From: Natronomonas sp. CBA1123
GTDB taxonomy: Archaea; Halobacteriota; Halobacteria; Halobacteriales; Haloarculaceae
Length of the DNA stretch: 39,639 bases
Direction of reading: 5' to 3'
Assembly: GCF_009741925.1 (NCBI RefSeq)
Contig: NZ_WPCC01000029.1
Span: forward strand, 1 to 39,639
Under the pieces are notes generated by a model. That model was given only the letters and a program-made list of their open reading frames with translations. It did not search any database and was not told the origin of the DNA. The position numbers and the translations under genes are program-made. This document shows, one piece after another, positions 32,073 through 39,639 of this stretch; the stretch's first letter is position 1, and every line of letters starts with the position of its first letter.

Positions 32073-33574
32073 TGGCGGTCGATTCGTTCCGCGCGTACCT
32101 CGACCGACTGGCCGACGGCGGCGACCTCGCGGAGTTCGAGGCGAGCGTCTCCTGGAACCTGGAGGCGAGTGCGATTACGATGCTCGCCAACCAACGCGAC
32201 GGTCCGATTCCGGCGTTTCGGTCGATAGCGGAATCGGAGACGGACGCCGTCCTCGTGGGAGACCCCTACCGTGGCTCCCGCGAGCGACCGTGGGACCGTA
32301 TCGCCCACTCACTCGGGATGGCGAGTGACCTGAGCGGCGCCGACTACTACGCGGCCGTTATCGACCGGCTCTCCTCGCCTCGGGAGCCACGCGTCGTCGA
32401 CCGTCCGGCCGCACCGTGCAAGGAGGTCGTCAAGACCGGCGGCGACGTCGACCTCCTGTCGTTCCCGTGGCCCTACATCCATCAGGGCGACGGCGGCCGC
32501 TACTCGAACCTCCAGACGCTTGTCGCGCCGGCACCCGACAGCGAGTGGGGCCGCTGGTCGAGCCATCGCATGATGCTCCACGACGAGACGCAGGCGAGTC
32601 TGCTCCTGTTGGCCGGCGAGCAGGTGCCGAACCTCTATTACTACCAGTACGAGCGTCGCGACGAGCCGATGCCGGTCGCCGCTGTCGTCGGCGCCGAACC
32701 CGCCGTCGAGTACAGCGCCGACATGTGGATTCCCAGCGGACGGAGCGAGGCGACCTTCGCGGGCGGGCTGAAAGAAGAGCCCGTCGACCTCGTTACCTGT
32801 GAGACGAGCGACCTCTTGGTGCCGGCGTCGGCAGAGCTCGTCATCGAGGGGCGCGTACTGCCCGGCGAACGCCTCGACGAGGGGCCGTTCGGCGATTACT
32901 TCGGCTACATGAACGGGCCGCGCCGGTCGATGCCGACGTTCGAAATCGACGCGATTACCCACCGGAGGGCGCCGCGTGTCCCCTTCTGTGTCGAAGGGTC
33001 GGGCGTGGGCTACGACCGGAACTCCAGTAGCACGCTTGAAGTCGCCGCCGCCGGCCCGGACGCGACGCTGGGGCTCCGGGCGGCGGGGTTCGACGTCGAG
33101 TTCGCGGTGCCGTGGCGGTTCACCTCTCGGACGGTCTGGGTCATCGCCACCGACTGTCCCTACCCGGGCTATCTTCACGAACTCGCCAACTTCGTTTTCA
33201 CGACGTGGGGGATGCTCCACATCGACTTTTTCGTCTTCGTGGACGCCGACGTCGACCCCTTCGAACCTCGGGCGGTCCTGACGGCGGTCGCCCTCGAGGC
33301 TGACCCCGACGAGGATTTCCACCAGTTCGGCGTCGAGCGCATGCCGAAGGTCCCGCTCAACATCTATCAGACCCCGGATGAGAAGGAGGGCGCCGACGTG
33401 GGGACGTCGAAGGCCAAGACGGCGAAGGCCTACGTCGACGCGACGACCGACGGCGAGTGGGTACGGCGTCACGCCGACGAAGAGCTACGGAAGCGGGCAC
33501 GGGCGGTTCTCCGGGAGGCAGGCGTCTCAGGGGCCGAGTTCGGCTCCGACGAGTCGAGGGGTGAGACCGAGTGA
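32072..33574 (+). CDS. UbiD-family prenylated-FMN decarboxylase, catalytically complete
   Basis: This 500-residue protein has the UbiD three-domain architecture. WSSHRMMLHD supplies the active-site Arg (about 166), and DEGPFGDYFGY supplies Glu270 and Asp275, the E-GPFG-D/E motif of the catalytic triad; Asp at the last position is also found in E. coli UbiD. FPWPYIHQGDGGRYSN is the metal/prFMN phosphate region. It should decarboxylate or carboxylate an aromatic or unsaturated acid using prenylated FMN, which requires a UbiX prenyltransferase not present in the window. It starts at ATG 32072 overlapping the previous stop, and its end overlaps the next gene by four bases. Confidence 0.9.
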   Translation: MAVDSFRAYLDRLADGGDLAEFEASVSWNLEASAITMLANQRDGPIPAFRSIAESETDAVLVGDPYRGSRERPWDRIAHSLGMASDLSGADYYAAVIDRLSSPREPRVVDRPAAPCKEVVKTGGDVDLLSFPWPYIHQGDGGRYSNLQTLVAPAPDSEWGRWSSHRMMLHDETQASLLLLAGEQVPNLYYYQYERRDEPMPVAAVVGAEPAVEYSADMWIPSGRSEATFAGGLKEEPVDLVTCETSDLLVPASAELVIEGRVLPGERLDEGPFGDYFGYMNGPRRSMPTFEIDAITHRRAPRVPFCVEGSGVGYDRNSSSTLEVAAAGPDATLGLRAAGFDVEFAVPWRFTSRTVWVIATDCPYPGYLHELANFVFTTWGMLHIDFFVFVDADVDPFEPRAVLTAVALEADPDEDFHQFGVERMPKVPLNIYQTPDEKEGADVGTSKAKTAKAYVDATTDGEWVRRHADEELRKRARAVLREAGVSGAEFGSDESRGETE

Positions 33575-34998
33575 TTCCCTTCGCGGATTATCTGCGCGGC
33601 CTACGGCGCGACGACGACTTGGTAGCCGTCACCGACGGTCAACGGGGCGACGTTCCGGTGGACGTCCTCGCGGCGGAGGCGCTGGATGGAAACGGTCCGG
33701 CACTCCGGTTCGAGCGAGACGACGGCGTCGACCTGGCAAGCGGGGTTTTCAGCGGTCCGGACCAGATGCACTGCCGTGAGTCCGCCCCGTGGTCGCGGCT
33801 GTCGCTCGGTCTCGGCCTCGATGCGGAGGCGCCGCTCGTGGACTTGCTGGATACCGTCGTCGGCCTCGGGCCGACCGGGACCCCTGGGAAAACTACCTAC
33901 ACCCCACAGGCGGCCTCGCGGACACTGGAGGACCTGCAGGCGCTTTCGTTCCCGCGTGGTGTCGACGACACGTGGCCGGTCATCTCCCTCGGTGTCGCCT
34001 CGATTACGACCGACGCCGGCACACACTGGGCGCCGGTCTACGGCGTCGTCGTGGGTACCGACACCCTCCGGGTTCGCGTGCCCGCGTCGCTGGCGTCGCT
34101 TTCCGACGACGGTGACACCGTTGCCATCGCACTCGGCGTTCCCCCCGCCGCCATCACTGCGGCGTACCTGCTGGCGGTCGCCGACCGGGTCGAATCCCCC
34201 ATCCGGAAGACCGGTGTCGAGGGTGCGGTACCGCTCGTGCCGACCAACGGCGGTCGCGTCCCGAGCGCGACGGAGGTCGTCGTCGAGGCGACCGTCGCGG
34301 ATTCCCAGCCCGATTTCGAACCCGACCGACGGGAAGCCTGGGAGCACGCCGTCGCGGGAGCGTCCCTCGCCCTCGACGTGACCCGCGTCGTCGCGACCGA
34401 GGACCCGGTCGTCCCCGTTTCGCCGGTCGGGCGGCCGATGGCGGACGACTTGCAGTTGACCGGACTGACGACGGCGGCCCACCTCTATCACCGCGTCAAC
34501 AACTACTGGGGCATCTCCCCGGTCGAGTGGCTCCTGCTTCCGCCGTCGACGGAGCTCGGGGTCTGTTTCGTGGCGAGCGACGTACTTTACGCCGGCTTCG
34601 AGTGGCAACTCGCCAACATCCTGTTTTCCTTCTCGTCGCTGTTCGATACGGTCGTCATCGTCGACGGCGACGTCCCATCGTGGGATTTCGGCCGCGTGTT
34701 GAGCGACATCTGGGTGAAGGCCCACCCCTCCCGGGACTGGCTGTTCAGCGAACCGGACGCGCCTGCGGCGAAACGCCCCAACTACCGACAGGATGGGACG
34801 ACAGGCGCCAGACTGTACGTGGACGCGACGTGGGACCCCCGCTGGGACGACTCCTATCTCGCCCCGCGAGTGACTTTCGAGGAGTCCTTCCCCGAATCGG
34901 TCCGTGAACTTGCTCGGGAGTTCTGGTCGGCCCGAGGGTTGGAACCGGCCGACTGCGACCCGATATCTGATGGCCTCGACGGCGGGCCACCGGAGTGA
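33571..34998 (+). CDS. Degenerate UbiD-family paralogue
   Basis: This 475-residue protein follows the UbiD fold end to end: an N-terminal RGLRRDDDLVAV segment, PWSRLSLGLGLDAEAPL, LSFPRGVDDTWPVISLG in place of FPWPY, and a C-terminal LYAGFEWQLANILFSFSSLFDTVVIVDGDV matching YPGYLHELANFVFTTWG of its neighbour. Yet the Arg motif reads APVYGVVVGTD, and the E-GPFG-D motif is gone (PSATEVVVEATVADSQPDFE in its place). It should therefore not bind or use prFMN normally. GTG 33571 overlaps the upstream TGA (GTGA), so it is made in step with the active UbiD. A structural partner is the natural inference, as in carboxylases with two UbiD-like subunits. Confidence 0.8.
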   Translation: MIPFADYLRGLRRDDDLVAVTDGQRGDVPVDVLAAEALDGNGPALRFERDDGVDLASGVFSGPDQMHCRESAPWSRLSLGLGLDAEAPLVDLLDTVVGLGPTGTPGKTTYTPQAASRTLEDLQALSFPRGVDDTWPVISLGVASITTDAGTHWAPVYGVVVGTDTLRVRVPASLASLSDDGDTVAIALGVPPAAITAAYLLAVADRVESPIRKTGVEGAVPLVPTNGGRVPSATEVVVEATVADSQPDFEPDRREAWEHAVAGASLALDVTRVVATEDPVVPVSPVGRPMADDLQLTGLTTAAHLYHRVNNYWGISPVEWLLLPPSTELGVCFVASDVLYAGFEWQLANILFSFSSLFDTVVIVDGDVPSWDFGRVLSDIWVKAHPSRDWLFSEPDAPAAKRPNYRQDGTTGARLYVDATWDPRWDDSYLAPRVTFEESFPESVRELAREFWSARGLEPADCDPISDGLDGGPPE

Positions 34999-35136
34999 AA
35001 CCCTCACCAAAACGAAGATAAGAAATATTATATTTCGAAAACGGAAGCGTTTACGCAGTACGTCAACCGTGAACTATCCGTTTATTCTTCGTTCGTACCC
35101 TCTTTCAAATAATATCTGAGTAAAAATAATAGGGAG

Positions 35137-35146
35137 TTTTTATATA
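35137..35146 (+). promoter_or_regulatory. Strong TATA box of the acyl-CoA synthetase operon
   Basis: TTTTTATATA lies 26-35 bp before the ATG at 35172. The whole 173-bp gap (34999-35171) is strikingly AT-rich compared with its surroundings. Confidence 0.7.
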
Positions 35147-35171
35147 TTGGTTTGCTATCCGAGCAGACTGT

Positions 35172-36854
35172 ATGGTTGAGAGCCACAATCTCCCGGACTA
35201 CGAGTCAGTGCGTGCGGAGTTCTCGTGGGACGATATCTATGCGGAGGCGGACTGGGATGCACCCGAAGAACTGAACGTCGGACACGAAGTAGCCGACCGT
35301 CACGCCACCGACCGCGAGAAGGTGGCGCTGTATCAGGTCGGCACCGACGGCGAACTGAACAAACTGACGTTCTGGGAACTGGCCAACCGGTCGAGCCAGT
35401 TCGCGAACGTCCTCGAAGACCTCGGTGTCGAGGAGGGCGACCGTGTCTTCTCGTATATGCCGCGGATTCCCGAACACTACGTCGCCCTCGTGGGAACGCT
35501 CAAGCGCGGCGCCGTCTGGGGGAGCGTCAACGAGCGATTCGGCCCCGACGGCATCTCCTATCGGCTCGACGACTGTGACGCGAAAGTCGTCGTCACGACC
35601 ACCGACAACCGCGACACCGTCGCCGACGCCCTAGATGACGCGCCGACGGTCGAACACGTCATCACCGTCGACCGTGGCACGGGCGCCCCCGCCGAGGATG
35701 TCGTCTTCAACACGGCACTGGACGACGCGAGCACCGAGTACGACGCCGCCGAGACCGGCGGCGAAGACGACGCAATGTTGTACTACACCTCCGGGACGAC
35801 CGGACTGGCGAAGGGCGTCCTGCATAAACACCGCTGGATTGCGGGCGTCGCAGCCACGCAACGCTACACCGTCGACCTCCAGGAGGGTGACCTCTACTGG
35901 TCGACGGGCGACCTCGGCTGGCTGACCGGGGCCATCAACACCCTCGGTGCGTGGTTCTGGGGGAGTTCGCTGTTCACCTACGAGGGCGAGTTCGACCCCG
36001 AGGAGTGGGCCGACCTCCTCGACGAGTACCCCATCACCGTGCTGTTTTCGGTGCCGACGGCCTACCGGATGCTCCGCGAACACGAGGAGGTCCTCGACGG
36101 CGTCGACCTCGACCTCCGACACGCGCTGTCCATCGGCGAACCCCTCTCTGCGGGCGTCGTCGAGTGGGGCGAGGAGTCGCTGGGCGTCACCATCCTCGAC
36201 ACCTACGGCCAGACCGAGACGGGCAACATGATTATCAACAACTACCCGACGATGGAACTCCGTCCCGGCTCGATGGGCAAACCCCTGCCGGGCATCGAAG
36301 CCGACATCGTCGACCCCGAGACGGGCGAGGTGCTCGGGCCGGGCGAGACCGGCGAAATCGCCGAGCGCGGTGAGTACCCCTGCTTCTTCGACGAATACTG
36401 GCAAAAGCCCGAGAAGACCGCCGACTGCTTCATCGACGGCCCGGACGGCGAGTGGTATCTCTCCGGGGACCTCGCACACAAAGACGAGGACGGCTACTTC
36501 TGGTTCGAAGGACGGGCCGACGACGTCATCCTCTCGTCGGGCTACCGAATCGGCCCCTTCGAGGTCGAGAGTTCACTCGGCGAACACGAAGCCGTCGCCG
36601 AGACCGCTGTCGTCCCCAAACCCCACCCCGAGCGGGGCAACATCGTCAAGGCCTACGTCGTGCCCAGTGAGGGTGCCACCCCCTCGGAGGACCTGAAGGA
36701 GACCGTCAAAACCCACGTGAAGGAGGAACTGTCCGCCCACGAGTATCCCCGCGAAATCGAGTTCGTCGAGGAACTGCCCAAGACGGTGACCGGGAAGATT
36801 CGACGGACCGAACTGCAAGACGAGGCCGAAGAAGAGGCCGAAGTGAGCGCCTGA
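35172..36854 (+). CDS. AMP-forming acyl-CoA synthetase (ACSM/acetyl-CoA-synthetase type)
   Basis: This 560-residue adenylating enzyme shows the P-loop-like YYTSGTTGLAKG (204-215), the A5 motif TYGQTETG, GEWYLSGDLAHKDEDGY, GRADDVILSSGYRIGPFEVE, and PKTVTGKIRR with the C-terminal catalytic Lys. It activates a carboxylic acid to acyl-AMP and then acyl-CoA. The sequence is nearest to the medium-chain/acetyl (ACSM) group, so short or medium acids are expected. It is the first gene of a probable operon with an ACAD (78 bp downstream) and a biotin carboxylase. Lys acetylation of the PKTVTGK site by such enzymes is a known sirtuin target, and a Sir2 gene lies at 22970. Confidence 0.92.
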   Translation: MVESHNLPDYESVRAEFSWDDIYAEADWDAPEELNVGHEVADRHATDREKVALYQVGTDGELNKLTFWELANRSSQFANVLEDLGVEEGDRVFSYMPRIPEHYVALVGTLKRGAVWGSVNERFGPDGISYRLDDCDAKVVVTTTDNRDTVADALDDAPTVEHVITVDRGTGAPAEDVVFNTALDDASTEYDAAETGGEDDAMLYYTSGTTGLAKGVLHKHRWIAGVAATQRYTVDLQEGDLYWSTGDLGWLTGAINTLGAWFWGSSLFTYEGEFDPEEWADLLDEYPITVLFSVPTAYRMLREHEEVLDGVDLDLRHALSIGEPLSAGVVEWGEESLGVTILDTYGQTETGNMIINNYPTMELRPGSMGKPLPGIEADIVDPETGEVLGPGETGEIAERGEYPCFFDEYWQKPEKTADCFIDGPDGEWYLSGDLAHKDEDGYFWFEGRADDVILSSGYRIGPFEVESSLGEHEAVAETAVVPKPHPERGNIVKAYVVPSEGATPSEDLKETVKTHVKEELSAHEYPREIEFVEELPKTVTGKIRRTELQDEAEEEAEVSA

Positions 36855-36932
36855 GCGCCCACACCGGCTACGGTAACGCGACGGCCGCTGCCGTCGAACC
36901 GCTGTTCGCTGTTTCCATCCACACTACAACCC

Positions 36933-38099
36933 ATGAATTTCGAAACCACACAGGAGCGTTCGATGATACGCTCGACCGCCGAGGATATCGCGGGCGAGTA
37001 CGGACCGGAGTATTGGCGTGAGAAAGAAGAAGACGGCGAGTTCGCCCAGGAGTTCTGGGACGAACTCGGTGCGGCCGGCTTCCACGGCCTGCTGGTGCCC
37101 GAGGAGTACGAGGGCGCCGGCATGGGCATGCAGGAGATGGGCCTTGCCATGGAGACGCTGTGTGCGGAAGGCTGTGGCATGGCCGGCACCTGGTATCTGG
37201 TGTTGACCGCCGGGATGGCCGCCGTCGGCATCCGCGAGCACGGCACCGACGACCAGAAAGAGCGGTACCTGCCCGACATCGCGGCCGGCGACCGGAACTT
37301 CTCTATCGGCATCACCGAACCGGAAGCGGGCACGAACACGCTCAACGTCGCGACCCGTGCCGAGAAGGACGGCGACGAGTACGTCCTCAACGGGAACAAG
37401 GCGTGGATTACCTTCTCCGACCGGGCCGACAACATGATTCTCGTCACGCGGACGACCCCTCGCGAGGAGGTCGACCGCGGCGTCGACGGCATCAGCCTGT
37501 TCGTCGTCGACATGGACGACCCCGGCATCGACGTCTCGCCCATCCCCAAACACGGCATCAACTACTCGAAGTCCTGTGAGGTCTTCATCGAGGACGTCCG
37601 CGTCCCCAAGGAGAACCTGCTGGGCGAGAAAGACAGCGGCTGGTGGACGCTGGTCGACATGCTCAACCCCGAGCGTATCGGCTTCGCCGCCGCTGGGACC
37701 GGAATCGGCAAACTCGCGGCCGATACCGCCATCGAGTACGCCAACGACCGCGAGGTGTTCGACGCACCCGTCGGGAGCCATCAGGGCGTCTCCTTCCCCA
37801 TCACCCAGGCCTACGCGGAGATGGAGACGGCGACGCTCATGCGCGAGAAGGCCGCCTGGCTCTACGACCACGGCGAGGACTGCGGCTACGAGACCAACGT
37901 CGCGAAGGCGACGGCCGTCAACGCCGGCATCGAGGCGGTCAAACAGTCGATGCAGGCCTTCGGCGGCTGGGGCTACGCCAAGGAGTACGACGTCGAGCGC
38001 TGGTGGCGGGAAATCAACCTCACGCGACTGGCGCCGGTGTCCCAGCAGATGGCGTACAACCACATCAGCCAGCAACTCGGCTTCCCGAAGTCCTACTGA
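36933..38099 (+). CDS. Acyl-CoA dehydrogenase, isovaleryl-CoA-dehydrogenase-like active site
   Basis: This 388-residue ACAD has [28 protein letters not shown] and [15 protein letters not shown]. The C-terminal catalytic site reads [10 protein letters not shown], with no Glu. In helix G, however, it has [11 protein letters not shown] with Glu247, the location used by isovaleryl-CoA and long-chain dehydrogenases. With a biotin carboxylase two bases downstream, isovaleryl-CoA oxidation followed by methylcrotonyl-CoA carboxylation is a good hypothesis, although propionyl or longer branched substrates are possible. The ATG at 36933 begins [14 protein letters not shown], a regular ACAD N terminus. 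It belongs to the synthetase operon. Confidence 0.92.
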   Translation: MNFETTQERSMIRSTAEDIAGEYGPEYWREKEEDGEFAQEFWDELGAAGFHGLLVPEEYEGAGMGMQEMGLAMETLCAEGCGMAGTWYLVLTAGMAAVGIREHGTDDQKERYLPDIAAGDRNFSIGITEPEAGTNTLNVATRAEKDGDEYVLNGNKAWITFSDRADNMILVTRTTPREEVDRGVDGISLFVVDMDDPGIDVSPIPKHGINYSKSCEVFIEDVRVPKENLLGEKDSGWWTLVDMLNPERIGFAAAGTGIGKLAADTAIEYANDREVFDAPVGSHQGVSFPITQAYAEMETATLMREKAAWLYDHGEDCGYETNVAKATAVNAGIEAVKQSMQAFGGWGYAKEYDVERWWREINLTRLAPVSQQMAYNHISQQLGFPKSY

Positions 38100-38101
38100 C
38101 C

Positions 38102-39639
<1,538 letters not shown>

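Overview
The window is haloarchaeal chromosomal DNA (class Halobacteria; genus not determinable from sequence alone). Evidence: very high GC, strongly acidic proteins, many genes with an archaeal TATA element 24-34 bp before the start codon (so mostly leaderless mRNAs), a Tat lipoprotein with a Gly/Asn linker, an archaeal class III signal-peptide pilin, a CTERM-type surface-protein anchor and several small zinc-finger proteins. No rRNA, tRNA, CRISPR array, phage gene or transposase gene was seen.

Layout. 1-4662: the end of a METTL5-like methylase, a rhomboid protease, a zinc-type MDR dehydrogenase and a two-gene YndJ-like/DUF4166 unit. 4790-8396: a divergent kinase-like phosphotransferase and acyl-CoA dehydrogenase (ACAD) sharing a motif in both promoters, then a 390-bp hairpin-rich, inverted-repeat-bounded spacer and a convergent SDR. 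8490-12099: a HAD/metallo-beta-lactamase pair diverging from an SDR/LLM-oxidoreductase pair. 12260-18126: a TAXI-type TRAP transporter, a benzoylformate-decarboxylase-like TPP enzyme and an EamA transporter. 18149-21112: two tandem zinc-finger proteins, a CaiB-type racemase/CoA-transferase and a divergent ACAD. 21153-24966: a Cys-less peroxiredoxin with a nearby ghost copy of its 3' end, a small thioredoxin-fold protein, a membrane protein, a cupin, a sirtuin and a third ACAD. 25141-31263: a frameshifted surface protein, a GlcD/D-lactate-type dehydrogenase, NAD synthase, a quinone-oxidoreductase-like MDR, a pilin fused to a LamG-like domain and a zinc-finger protein. 31578-34998: an overlapping three-gene unit with one complete and one catalytically stripped UbiD-family protein. 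35172-39639: acyl-CoA synthetase, a fourth ACAD and a biotin carboxylase running off the end.

Taken together this is a catabolic region for acids activated as CoA thioesters: import (TRAP), decarboxylation (TPP enzyme, UbiD), CoA activation or epimerisation, alpha-beta dehydrogenation (four ACADs whose catalytic-base positions differ), redox steps (SDR, MDR, LLM) and carboxylation. The best candidates for undescribed biology are the split ACAD10/11-like pair, the active/degenerate UbiD pair, the recurring AACATTG promoter motif, the inverted-repeat spacer at 7225-7615, and the ghost peroxiredoxin end.
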